Of a DNA stretch of 8,539 nt, positions 1-6,963 are shown one piece after another; position 1 is the stretch's first letter, and each line of letters opens with the position of its first letter. The translations under genes were made by a program, and so were the position numbers. The DNA lies in the NCBI GenBank assembly GCA_025464585.1, contig JAODGL010000084.1, forward strand, positions 1 to 8,539. The letters run 5' to 3'. Under the pieces are notes generated by a model. That model was not told the origin of the DNA. It ran no database searches and was given only the letters and a program-made list of their open reading frames with translations. This DNA is from Methanosarcinales archaeon (GTDB taxonomy: Archaea; Halobacteriota; Syntropharchaeia; Alkanophagales; Methanospirareceae).

Positions 1-3
1 CCA

Positions 4-170
4 ATTTCAATCCTACCTTAGTCCGTGTTTAACGAAAACACAAATAGCAACAGTCACAAAAATGATGAGTAATTTCAATCCTACCTTAGTCCGTGTTTAA
101 CTGTGGGTAGGAGGCGGTTATTCGGGTATATCTTGAACTCATTTCAATCCTACCTTAGTCCGTGTTTAAC
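4..170 (-). CRISPR. CRISPR array, leader-proximal end (3 repeats, 2 spacers; continues left)
   Basis: Three identical 30-bp repeats lie at 4-33, 72-101 and 141-170. Spacers are at 34-71 (38 nt) and 102-140 (39 nt). On the plus strand each repeat begins ATTTCAATCC and ends GTGTTTAAC. Read on the minus strand it begins GTTAAACACGG and ends GGATTGAAAT. The ATTGAAA(N) end is the conserved 3' part of many archaeal type I repeats and becomes the 8-nt 5' tag of the crRNA, so transcription is leftward and the newest spacer is at 102-140. The repeat has only a very weak internal palindrome (CTA...TAG), as is usual for unstructured I-A/I-B repeats. Bases 1-3 are the edge of a further spacer, so the array extends beyond the window. 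None of the visible copies is degenerate, which fits the active, leader-side end. Repeat type and neighbouring cas genes agree on subtype I-B. Confidence 0.97.
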
Positions 171-270
171 AGCCCGGAAAATTGCCCCTTTTATGCCTTC
201 GCTTCGTCTTCCGCCACCCTTTTCACACACCTCCATCTGGAATATACAATAACCCGCATAGTATATAAAG
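171..270 (-). promoter_or_regulatory. CRISPR leader with minus-strand archaeal promoter
   Basis: This stretch abuts the first repeat on the side expected for the leader. On the minus strand it carries CTTTATATAC (plus 261-270), a strong match to an archaeal TATA box. Transcription would begin about 25-28 bases downstream, near 236-240, about 65-70 bases before the first repeat. A weaker TATA-like GTATATT lies at 241-247. The transcribed part is purine-rich on the minus strand (pyrimidine-rich as printed). A short minus-strand ORF starts near the predicted +1 at 236 and ends inside the first repeat; see findings. The start-site estimate is inferred from spacing only. Confidence 0.7.
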
Positions 271-305
271 ATCCACAACACTTTAAAAAAGACTTACAAA
301 AGTAG

Positions 306-346
306 CATTAAAATAAAAGCATCAAATAAGTGGAAGCACGTGAGGA
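306..346 (+). promoter_or_regulatory. Weak promoter and ribosome binding site of the zinc finger/TPR gene
   Basis: An AT-rich ATTAAAATAAA element (around 307-317) could act as a TATA box, giving a start near 335-342. TGAGGA at 341-346 sits 7 bases before the ATG at 354 and is a reasonable Shine-Dalgarno match supporting that start codon. The promoter points away from the CRISPR leader promoter, so the two would be divergent and share the 270-306 interval. The TATA assignment is tentative. Confidence 0.4.
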
Positions 347-353
347 TTAATTA

Positions 354-794
354 ATGGGACGAAGCAAAAAATTCGGCATTTGCAGGTTCTGTGGTGCACG
401 TGTGAAGATAGAGAATATGGCTGCACATGAACGAAAGGTTCATCCGCGCTTGGATTCAGAAGAGAAGGAAGAAACTTCGCATGATGAGGTGAAACGGGAA
501 ATAGAACTGAGTGGAGAAGAAATCAAGGCTTTATGCCACGAAGCAAGGAAGTTGTTGCAACGAGGGATGATTACAGTCGCGATAAAGAAGTTCGAGCAGG
601 TGCTGAGATATGACCAGGATAATCACGGTGGATGGAGAAGGGGCTGGAGCTTTTATCGCAGGGCGAGGAGGAAGGCATACTCGTTGAATCCCGCATACGC
701 ATGGAAAATCCTCGCAGGTATGATCGCCGGTGTGGATATCCAACATGCAAGTGGCATGCAGGCAAAGAGGAAAAAGAAATGTTCTGGATCATAA
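354..794 (+). CDS. Small C2H2-type zinc finger / TPR-like protein, probably frameshifted
   Basis: The open frame gives 146 residues. Residues 10-30 form a zinc-finger-like motif, CRFCG...H...H, with candidate ligands C10, C13, H25 and H30 (CX2C-X11-HX4H). An acidic linker follows (about 34-52). Residues about 53-88 look like one TPR hairpin (EEIKALCHEARKLLQRG, then AIKKFEQVLRYDQDN). After about residue 90 the frame becomes unusually rich in Arg, Lys, Gly and Ala and loses TPR character. The +2 frame over 623-814 restores a TPR-like helix pair, so a one-base deletion near 625-635 is likely; the intact protein would be about 153 residues ending at 814. The finger suggests nucleic-acid or protein binding and the TPR suggests protein interaction. 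I do not recognise a named family. It lies between the CRISPR leader and cas8 in the same direction as the cas genes, but cas8 has its own promoter. The start is supported by TGAGGA at 341-346. GC is 50% in the printed line 601-660, against 28% in the line 901-960 of cas8. Confidence 0.65.
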   Translation: MGRSKKFGICRFCGARVKIENMAAHERKVHPRLDSEEKEETSHDEVKREIELSGEEIKALCHEARKLLQRGMITVAIKKFEQVLRYDQDNHGGWRRGWSFYRRARRKAYSLNPAYAWKILAGMIAGVDIQHASGMQAKRKKKCSGS

Positions 795-814
795 GAATTT
801 TCGGTTTCATATAA
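623..814 (+). other. Alternate-frame continuation of the zinc finger/TPR protein (putative true C-terminus)
   Basis: This frame opens after an in-frame TAA at 620-622 and closes at TAA 812-814. Its translation contains EKGLELLSQGEEEG, then a helix ending in RMENP, a good fit to the second TPR hairpin expected directly after the first one (which ends YDQDN in the 354 frame). It then contains RRCGYPTCKWHAGKEEKE, with Cys/Cys/His residues that could be another metal site. Supplying one extra base near 630-634 would join the two frames as ...HGGW-EKGLELL.... The case rests on domain continuity and glutamate-rich composition like the other genes here. It may be a true mutation or a sequencing/assembly error. 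Confidence 0.5.
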
Positions 815-827
815 AAAGTTAAATGAA

Positions 828-870
828 AGGAAAAGTTTATATAGGGGCATGAGAAATAGGTACGTATCAA
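828..870 (+). promoter_or_regulatory. Promoter of the cas8-cas7-cas5 operon (near-leaderless)
   Basis: GTTTATATAGG at 835-845 is a strong archaeal TATA box preceded by a purine-rich BRE-like GGAAAA (829-834). With usual spacing, transcription starts at about 865-868, only a few bases before the ATG at 871. No Shine-Dalgarno sequence precedes the ATG, which fits a near-leaderless mRNA. A small palindrome, TACGTA (861-866), sits over the predicted start site. It could be an operator, but it is too short to be convincing. Confidence 0.75.
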
Positions 871-2448
871 ATGAATGGAGAGGCGAGAGGAGAAGAGGTT
901 GAGGTAGAAATTTCAGTTTACAATGATGTTTGGATGGATAACGGTTTAGAAAATTTATATAAGATCTTAAAAGATGTAAACGATGTAAAAGTAGAATTAG
1001 AGAAAAATCACCTCAGGTTTTATAGTTTAGATCGCACACAGTTCCTCGATAGCCTCAAAAGAACAATAATAGAGAAAATGAACAGGGTCATATTTGTTAA
1101 AAGAATTAACGAGAGGACAGGGGAAGTTAAAAATGTTAAGAAAGATTACATTCTTTCTCAATATGGTAAGAAAATCGATGGTAAAAATGTTTTGAAGGAA
1201 AAAATATATTCTGAAACAGAAAATAGACTAAGAGAGATTTTTGATAGCACAAATGTGGGAAATAAAACCTGTATGATATGTGGAAAATATTATTCAAAAA
1301 ATGTAGATAAATTAAAACAAAGCGTTTACCCCCTTGTAACAAAGATAAGAAGTTTAAGTGGTATAAGGACTAAGGGAATTCTAAAGGACTATAACGATGC
1401 TTTGTGTCCCTTCTGCTATCTCGTGGGAAGTTTAGAATGGACCGATGAAAACATCATATTTCGCTCATTCTTGGGTGGAGGCGAAAGGAGATACTCAATT
1501 GTAATTTTACCATTGATGTCCAATCTGGCTGAACTCCACAGATTTAAGGATTTGTATCTGCCCATGGTCAGGGATAATGTTCAAGACCTGTTTTCAAATA
1601 TCAGAACCCACGCGGGATATATAGAAGGGGAATCCACAATTTTGCTTTATTTTTATGAAAATTTCTTTAAAGATGTGTGGTTTCATGAGGAAGTGCCAAA
1701 AGATTTATTGGAGTTTTCTGGAGTGAAAAAAGAGATCTGTAAAGAATGGGTGGTGATGAAAGTGCCTTCCGGAGCTGTGAAAAACATTAAATATACAAAA
1801 TTGAAGATATCAGACAATGCTTTAAGAACCATTTTTGAACTCACAAAAAATAATAAGCTGATTTATTCTGGCTTTATAAGTAAAATATTCTTTAGATTCG
1901 AAAAGAGGAATCTTGAAAGAGAACGAGAAATTTCTCAGGAAATAAAAGAAGGCATCTCGGGTGCGTTCCTCAATAATGACTTAAGCAGATTTGCTTCTTA
2001 TTTACTGCCGAGAAAGGACGGGTATGTGGCGGTTCCTACCGAAGCAGAAAATGTTTTAAATAAATTGATTCATATATGGAAGTGGTATAAAATGGGTATG
2101 AGTGAAGAAGAACTAAAAGGTTTGAAAAACGTAGCAAAGATAGTTGCAGAGGTCGCCGAGGAAGGACATATTAGTATACTGTATAAATTGGACAAAGCGA
2201 GAAATCCCGACGAATTTCTGAGTGGATTGAGGGAATTGGGTAAGAGAATCATTGGGCTCAAGGAAGAAAAAAGAAGGAAAATATATCCTCCTTCTTTGGA
2301 AAACCTCGTCGAAATCTTGGAAATGAATAAAGAAAATAACGAAAGGTTTGAAGATATAAAAAATGTGTTAGTAATATTTTCTTGTGTGGAGTTATCACAG
2401 ATAAAGTATCTAAAGACGGGAGGTAAAGAAAATGAACAAAAGCATTAA
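871..2448 (+). CDS. cas8b: Type I-B Cascade large subunit Cas8 (Cst1/Cas8b-like)
   Basis: This 525-residue protein is the probable large subunit of the CRISPR surveillance complex, which recognises the PAM and helps recruit Cas3. The visible support is a four-cysteine zinc-ribbon-like pair, CMIC (C134, C137) and CPFC (C179, C182), of the kind found in Cst1/Csh1-type Cas8 proteins. The N-terminus (NDVWMDNGLENLYKIL) resembles the opening of Cst1 proteins, and the place directly before cas7 and cas5 is diagnostic. Large subunits diverge strongly, so the call depends much on context. The length fits the family (about 450-650). The start at 871 is the first ATG after a strong TATA box. The end overlaps the start of cas7 by 17 bases, indicating translational coupling. 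Composition is very AT-rich (28% GC in the line 901-960). Cas8a1 naming would be equally defensible. Confidence 0.85.
   Translation: MNGEARGEEVEVEISVYNDVWMDNGLENLYKILKDVNDVKVELEKNHLRFYSLDRTQFLDSLKRTIIEKMNRVIFVKRINERTGEVKNVKKDYILSQYGKKIDGKNVLKEKIYSETENRLREIFDSTNVGNKTCMICGKYYSKNVDKLKQSVYPLVTKIRSLSGIRTKGILKDYNDALCPFCYLVGSLEWTDENIIFRSFLGGGERRYSIVILPLMSNLAELHRFKDLYLPMVRDNVQDLFSNIRTHAGYIEGESTILLYFYENFFKDVWFHEEVPKDLLEFSGVKKEICKEWVVMKVPSGAVKNIKYTKLKISDNALRTIFELTKNNKLIYSGFISKIFFRFEKRNLEREREISQEIKEGISGAFLNNDLSRFASYLLPRKDGYVAVPTEAENVLNKLIHIWKWYKMGMSEEELKGLKNVAKIVAEVAEEGHISILYKLDKARNPDEFLSGLRELGKRIIGLKEEKRRKIYPPSLENLVEILEMNKENNERFEDIKNVLVIFSCVELSQIKYLKTGGKENEQKH
2418..2424 (+). promoter_or_regulatory. 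Ribosome binding site of cas7, inside cas8
   Basis: GGGAGGT lies 7 bases before the ATG at 2432, inside the last codons of cas8. It selects 2432 over the second in-frame ATG at 2453. It is a strong Shine-Dalgarno sequence, unlike cas8 and cas3, which appear near-leaderless. This fits internal translation of a polycistronic mRNA. Confidence 0.8.
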
Positions 2449-3382
2449 AGGAATGAATATAGTGTGGTTGTCGAAAACTGGGTTGACAAACCTCAATGCA
2501 GGTGAAGGAGAAGCGAACCTTGTTGATATCAAGAAATACAAGAGAAATGGCAGGGAATATCCCTACGTGAGTGGGCAAGCGATGAGATATTACATTAAAG
2601 AGGCAATGAGAAGGAACTTGAATCTTGGAGAGTTCATGTGCATCCCTGACGCACAGGGGGAAACATGCGCGGACATCGAAAAGTGTATAGCCTGTGACCT
2701 TTTTGGGTTTATGTCCACGATTAAAAGGGGGACTAAACTCCCGACTTTCCCCGAAGGGCACCCCGGTGGTGCGTATACCAGAGTTTCCCCGGTTAAAGTA
2801 TCACCAGCAGTAGGTCTATTGCCTTTCGATGAAAATTGTGTCGTGGATTTTCTGACAAGAAGGAAGCCTCAGGAGGTGGCAGGTGAAAGGATGGGGGACA
2901 TAGTAAACGTTGAAATAGGTACAAATATATACAAGTGTGGACTGGCGATAGACTTAGTAAGAGTGGGAAAGGAGGAAGATTGGACAGGAGAAGCATTGAG
3001 GTTCAAAGAAATCGTTGAAGAGAAGGGGAGAGTAGGAAGGGTGAAAAAGGTATTAGAAGCCATAAAATTCTTGACCGACTACTCAAAACAGGCAAGATTA
3101 CTGACCGATTTCACTCCTGATGTGATTTGCATCGCTTTCCAGGACAAATATTCTCACAGGTTGCAGAAACTATTTGAGTTCGAAGATGGAGAGAAGATTA
3201 ATACGAGAAGACTCAAGCAGATACTGGATGATGTAAAGGAATACTCAGAAAGAATCCTGTTCGGTATGATTTCCGGTGTGGTGGAGAACGAAGAGGAACT
3301 CAAGGGAATATTTGAGAGCTATGGTATCGAGACAAAGACACCCGCTGAAGTTCTAAAAGAAGCTATGGGATTCATATGCTAA
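2432..3382 (+). CDS. cas7: Cas7 Cascade backbone subunit (Cst2/DevR family)
   Basis: This 316-residue protein is the RAMP subunit that polymerises along the crRNA spacer to form the Cascade backbone. The N-terminal pattern, SKTGLTNLNAGEGEANLVDI, then YPYVSGQAMRYYIKEAMRR, is characteristic of the DevR/Cst2 group of Cas7 proteins. CDLFGFM (residues 88-94) and the VSPVKVSPAVGLLPF stretch (residues 118-132) are further family-like segments. Length is normal. Four cysteines cluster at residues 70, 79, 85 and 88, just before the DLFG motif, and might bind metal. The gene overlaps cas8 by 17 bases and is followed after one base by cas5, so all three are one transcription unit. The Cst2-like sequence is the main reason for placing the system in I-B (Tneap) rather than I-A. 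Confidence 0.93.
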   Translation: MNKSIKGMNIVWLSKTGLTNLNAGEGEANLVDIKKYKRNGREYPYVSGQAMRYYIKEAMRRNLNLGEFMCIPDAQGETCADIEKCIACDLFGFMSTIKRGTKLPTFPEGHPGGAYTRVSPVKVSPAVGLLPFDENCVVDFLTRRKPQEVAGERMGDIVNVEIGTNIYKCGLAIDLVRVGKEEDWTGEALRFKEIVEEKGRVGRVKKVLEAIKFLTDYSKQARLLTDFTPDVICIAFQDKYSHRLQKLFEFEDGEKINTRRLKQILDDVKEYSERILFGMISGVVENEEELKGIFESYGIETKTPAEVLKEAMGFIC

Positions 3383-3383
3383 A

Positions 3384-4067
3384 ATGCAAGGGCTACTCTT
3401 TGAAATAGAAGGAATTTATTTCCTCTGTTTTAGAAAAACCACAACAACAAGCATTATTTTATCCTATTCCGTACCTCCATTCACGACGATAAGAGGCTTC
3501 CTGGCAAATTGTCTGGGTATGCCAAGATTCCCGGATTATAAAATGCAATTACGTCTTAATGACATAAAAATTGGAATACAACCTCTGAATATAACAGAAG
3601 TAGAAAGAGATAAAACAATGGAGATGTGTAAGCTTTTAAAGCTGATAGAAAGGGAAGCAGCAGCAAGACCAAAAATATGGGGCTTCCCTTCCGCACCAAT
3701 GTTTAAAGAATTGCTACCCTGTCCAAAATATAAAATATTCCTTGTAGGAGATGACGGTTTATTAGGAGAAATCCACGAAAAAATTCAGAACCCCGAAAGA
3801 CCTCCTTATTTGGGACAGTCTGATGATATGGTTGATGTTCTGAATGTAGAACTTATAGAAGTTGAAAGGGCAAAATCGAAGCACATCCACAGCATAGTTG
3901 AAGGTGTTTATGGAGGCTGTGAAGTGGTAAAATTGCCTTATAGATTCAGCGAAGACGGTAAGAGTTTAAAAGAGTTGACTGTTTCTGTTCCTCGGGGGTT
4001 ACCTCTAATTTTGGATGAAGAAATGGGGTGTTATAAATTCAGGGATGAGTATATAGCGGGTTATTGA
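3384..4067 (+). CDS. cas5: Cas5 Cascade subunit (Cas5t-like)
   Basis: This 227-residue protein is the probable Cas5, which caps the 5' tag of the crRNA and joins Cas7 to Cas8. The N-terminal RAMP signature is clear: FEIEGIYFLCFRK, then SIILSYSVPPFTTIRGFLAN, corresponding to the conserved Cas5 pattern F...(K/T)...SY.(I/V)PP.TT.RG.L. The length is typical. In I-B systems with a separate Cas6, Cas5 is structural rather than catalytic. The ATG lies one base after the cas7 stop and no good Shine-Dalgarno sequence is seen, so translation probably depends on ribosomes finishing cas7. It is the last gene of the operon; 98 bases with a new promoter separate it from cas3. Confidence 0.93.
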   Translation: MQGLLFEIEGIYFLCFRKTTTTSIILSYSVPPFTTIRGFLANCLGMPRFPDYKMQLRLNDIKIGIQPLNITEVERDKTMEMCKLLKLIEREAAARPKIWGFPSAPMFKELLPCPKYKIFLVGDDGLLGEIHEKIQNPERPPYLGQSDDMVDVLNVELIEVERAKSKHIHSIVEGVYGGCEVVKLPYRFSEDGKSLKELTVSVPRGLPLILDEEMGCYKFRDEYIAGY

Positions 4068-4126
4068 ATGCTGTAATAGCCTATTCCAATCATCTAACCC
4101 CTCAATCTTGATTCCGGTTCTGAAAA

Positions 4127-4165
4127 CCATATTTATATATGGATCCTCATTAACAATATAAAATT
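4127..4165 (+). promoter_or_regulatory. Separate promoter of cas3, with inverted repeat over the TATA box
   Basis: ATTTATATAT (4131-4140) is a strong archaeal TATA box. It lies 25-35 bases before the ATG at 4166, so the mRNA would start at about 4160-4165 and be leaderless or nearly so. The box sits within an inverted repeat: CCATAT (4127-4132), a 4-base centre (TTAT), then ATATGG (4137-4142). A repressor bound here would block TBP. That role is inference; part of the symmetry follows simply from the AT-rich TATA sequence. Confidence 0.7.
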
Positions 4166-6784
4166 ATGTTAGCAAAGGTTGTGAGAGGAAAAATAGATAA
4201 CGAAGAGGCTCTTTACTTCCTGACCTTAGAAGGACACGCCGAAGACTGTCTAAAAATCCTCAAATGTTATGTAGAGAGGAACGAGGAGGTTATAAGGCAA
4301 TTCTGCAAAAGATGGGATTTAGATTCCGAACTTTTCATAAAAAACCTTTTTATAACGATTTATCTTCATGATATTGGTAAGTTAACGCACCAATTCCAGA
4401 ACCGAATAAAAGAGGGTAAACATTCACAGGATTATCCCCACGCTTTCTTCGCTGTTCCTATCATTTTCAATCTCTATAACAAGGTAATTACCCCTTTACT
4501 TCCCTCAGATGAATTTCCGTTAATAGAACTGTGCAGCATCCTCGGGCATCACACGCAACTCTATGACCTGATTTATAATGATATCAACACAAAACCGAGA
4601 TTTTTGGAAGAGCAGGTAAAAGAGTTCATCAATAAGATGCCAAAATTTTATAGGAAGTTAGAATTTACCAGGTATTTCAATTTTGAATGGGTAGAGATCG
4701 AGCCTGATTTTGATTTTCCCGGAAATGGTGAGTTATTTGATAAAATAAAAAGTTTTAGAAAGGTTTTGAATAGGAAAGCAGGGGGAAGCAACGAGAAGAT
4801 AAGACTAAAATCAGTTTATTGCTTCTTTCATTCCATTCTTCAACTCTGTGATGATTATTCAAGTGCAAACTTTCACGATTTCATTCAGAATTATAATGGG
4901 GATGAACGCCTTTTGGGGTCCGTCTTAGAGAATCCAGAGAGGTACGTGATTGCATTACCGGATATAAAGGAGATGGATATTTTAGGAGGACACGAACCAT
5001 ACAAATTTCAAGAAGAGCTAAAAGAGAAAACACCGAAATTCTGCTTATTGTTCGCTCCTTGTGGCAGGGGAAAAACGGAAGCGGCTTTGATCTGGGCTTT
5101 TGAAGTCTGTAAGAGATACAAAAGAAACAAGATTATTTTCGCGATGCCAACGCGGATAACGAGCAATGCAATGTGGGAAAGGTTTTGTGAGTTACTTGGT
5201 GAGGGAGAAACGAAAGAGGAAAAGATTAGAAGCGGGATGAAATACGTTGGATTATATCATGGGAAGAGTTTCCTTGCGCATGGAGAAAGGCATAGGGAAG
5301 AAAGGGGAGCAGATGAGGACGAACTAACAGAAGAAGATTTAGAAGAGATAAAAGGAGAAAATTTCAAAGGAAATGTCTTCTTTAAACCTGTAACAATAAC
5401 AACAATAGACCATCTCATTCTTTCCTTCGTTCATGGATTTAACCAGGCAGACTTCACTTTGGGGAATTTACAGAACGCAGTCATAGTCTTTGATGAAGTG
5501 CATTACTACGAAAAATTAACGCTGGAACATTTGATGAGTTTATTTGGGATTTTAAAAGAAATGGATGTCCCTAATCTGTTAATGTCGGGCACTCTACCCG
5601 ATTTCTTCGTGAAGAAAGCGAGGGAAATAAATCCTGAATATTTTGGACCCATAGAGGACAAGGAAGGCTTAAACTTTAAACCTTTTAAGGTTGAGGTTAT
5701 GGATGGCGTCCTCATAAATAAGGAGGGAATAAACGAGTCGTTTTTGGATGAAGTTGTGGAAACTTACAGAAGGGGTTTAAATCAATTCGTTATTCTAAAC
5801 ACGGTCAAAAGAAGCCAGAAGGCTTATGAAAAAATTAAAAAAGCACTCACTGAAGAATCTATAAGTCCAAATACCTTCCTTTTGCATTCTGAATTTATCT
5901 GGGAAGACAGGAGAAAAAAGGAAAAGTCGCTTATAAAGAAATTGAAGATCGAAAAAGGGAGACCCGTGATATTTGTATCAACCCAAGTGATGGAATTGAG
6001 TCTGGACATCTCTTGCGAAAGGATGTATACAGAACTTGCACCAGCAGATGCTCTGGGTCAGAGGGGTGGTAGATTGAACAGAGGAGCTGAACAGCCAAAC
6101 GGTGCGGTAATGAAGATTTTCATGCCAGAAGAGTTTTTAATGGAAGAAGGTAACAAGAAAAGACCTTATGACTTTGAACTTCTTGAGAAGACGTTAAAAA
6201 ATCTGGAGGAAAAGGAATACAGCTATTCAGAAATCAAGGAAGTTTGTAATAGGGTGTATGAGGGTGTAGAATTAGAGGAAAAGAATCTGAAGAAGATATT
6301 TAATGAATGTTGCATATTTGGATACTCTCCTAAGCGAATAGCTTTTGATGAGGAGCAAGGCAGGTTACTTCAAATAAGAGCGGAAACCTTTAAAAAGATA
6401 GAAGTTATCCCTATGGATGTTGTACAGGATAAAATTGAAAAATTCTGCGAGAAAAAGGGATTTGAATTGGATTTGAGCTTTTTGAGTCCTGTTTACACAA
6501 CACAGAAAATCTTCGATCATTTGAAGAATGAACTAAAAGAAGATTTTAAGGAGTTGAGAAGAGCTATTTGCTCTGTTAAGAATGAAGGAAGGGTTCCTAT
6601 TTACGTTTATCATGGAAATGTAAGGGATTTAGAGGAGGGAGAAACAGAAATTAAGCTTTTTGATTTCCTACAAATAAACAAGAAATGGCTCAGGTTCACG
6701 TGGATTCCTTATTCTAACGAAGTTGGGTTCCAGTATGATAAAATTGTAAATATACAGCCGGATATAGTGGATTTCATTATTTAA
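4166..6784 (+). CDS. cas3: Cas3 nuclease-helicase (HD domain fused to DEAD/DEAH-like helicase)
   Basis: This 872-residue effector is recruited by target-bound Cascade and unwinds and degrades DNA. The N-terminal HD nuclease (about 20-230) shows H24, the H68-D69 pair in LHDIGK, H92, and H128-H129 in LGHHTQLYD, which together form a complete-looking metal site. The helicase core follows: Walker A APCGRGKT (297-304, K303), DEVH box (443-446), SGT motif III (474-476), STQVMELSLDIS (605-616) and QRGGRLNRG motif VI (632-640). All key residues appear present, so it should be active. The length is usual for fused Cas3. It has its own promoter and no Shine-Dalgarno sequence; the ATG is close to the predicted transcript start. 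It is the fourth gene of the order Cas8-Cas7-Cas5-Cas3 known from Cst/Tneap loci. Confidence 0.97.
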   Translation: MLAKVVRGKIDNEEALYFLTLEGHAEDCLKILKCYVERNEEVIRQFCKRWDLDSELFIKNLFITIYLHDIGKLTHQFQNRIKEGKHSQDYPHAFFAVPIIFNLYNKVITPLLPSDEFPLIELCSILGHHTQLYDLIYNDINTKPRFLEEQVKEFINKMPKFYRKLEFTRYFNFEWVEIEPDFDFPGNGELFDKIKSFRKVLNRKAGGSNEKIRLKSVYCFFHSILQLCDDYSSANFHDFIQNYNGDERLLGSVLENPERYVIALPDIKEMDILGGHEPYKFQEELKEKTPKFCLLFAPCGRGKTEAALIWAFEVCKRYKRNKIIFAMPTRITSNAMWERFCELLGEGETKEEKIRSGMKYVGLYHGKSFLAHGERHREERGADEDELTEEDLEEIKGENFKGNVFFKPVTITTIDHLILSFVHGFNQADFTLGNLQNAVIVFDEVHYYEKLTLEHLMSLFGILKEMDVPNLLMSGTLPDFFVKKAREINPEYFGPIEDKEGLNFKPFKVEVMDGVLINKEGINESFLDEVVETYRRGLNQFVILNTVKRSQKAYEKIKKALTEESISPNTFLLHSEFIWEDRRKKEKSLIKKLKIEKGRPVIFVSTQVMELSLDISCERMYTELAPADALGQRGGRLNRGAEQPNGAVMKIFMPEEFLMEEGNKKRPYDFELLEKTLKNLEEKEYSYSEIKEVCNRVYEGVELEEKNLKKIFNECCIFGYSPKRIAFDEEQGRLLQIRAETFKKIEVIPMDVVQDKIEKFCEKKGFELDLSFLSPVYTTQKIFDHLKNELKEDFKELRRAICSVKNEGRVPIYVYHGNVRDLEEGETEIKLFDFLQINKKWLRFTWIPYSNEVGFQYDKIVNIQPDIVDFII

Positions 6785-6834
6785 TTTCGAATAGTGCCGC
6801 GAGAATTTGAAAAGCAATTCCAGCTCATGAAAAA

Positions 6835-6951
6835 TAGTAAACCATACCTTATGAATATTGAGCGATTATATTATGATTATGCACCCGTATCCACCTACTC
6901 AAGCACAATCACGATTAACGAAAAACATAAATATTAGTAAACCATACTTTA
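6835..6951 (+). repeat. 17-bp direct repeat pair, exactly 100 bp apart
   Basis: TAGTAAACCATACCTTA at 6835-6851 recurs as TAGTAAACCATACTTTA at 6935-6951, with one mismatch. The first copy lies after cas3 and the second lies between the TATA-like element and the ribosome binding site of the ATPase gene. They could be paired binding sites for a regulator, or the scar of a duplication or insertion in the 83-base intervening segment. Nothing else in the interval resembles a known mobile element. Confidence 0.6.
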
Positions 6952-6963
6952 CTAACAGGAGTG
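6924..6963 (+). promoter_or_regulatory. Promoter and ribosome binding site of the ATPase gene
   Basis: AACATAAATATTAG (around 6924-6937) is a TATA-like element that would start transcription near 6955. AGGAGTG at 6957-6963 lies 8 bases before the ATG at 6972 and is a good Shine-Dalgarno sequence. Together they favour 6972 over upstream non-ATG starts. A start near 6955 would overlap or closely precede the Shine-Dalgarno, so the exact start site is uncertain. Confidence 0.5.

Noticed and set aside
34..140. Self-targeting spacers against genes in this window
   Set aside because: By eye, neither spacer nor its complement matches any other part of the window.
1..170. Array transcribed rightward on the plus strand
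   Set aside because: ATTGAAAT must be at the 3' end of the repeat, and the TATA-bearing leader lies on the right, so transcription is on the minus strand.
571..870. Minus-strand open frame opposite the zinc finger/TPR gene and cas8 promoter
   Set aside because: It covers the cas8 TATA box and is antisense to a better candidate gene; no recognisable motif or ribosome binding site.
2258..2761. 167-codon minus-strand open frame across the cas8/cas7 junction
   Set aside because: It is entirely antisense to well-supported cas8 and cas7 coding sequence and its translation resembles no protein family; an overlap shadow.
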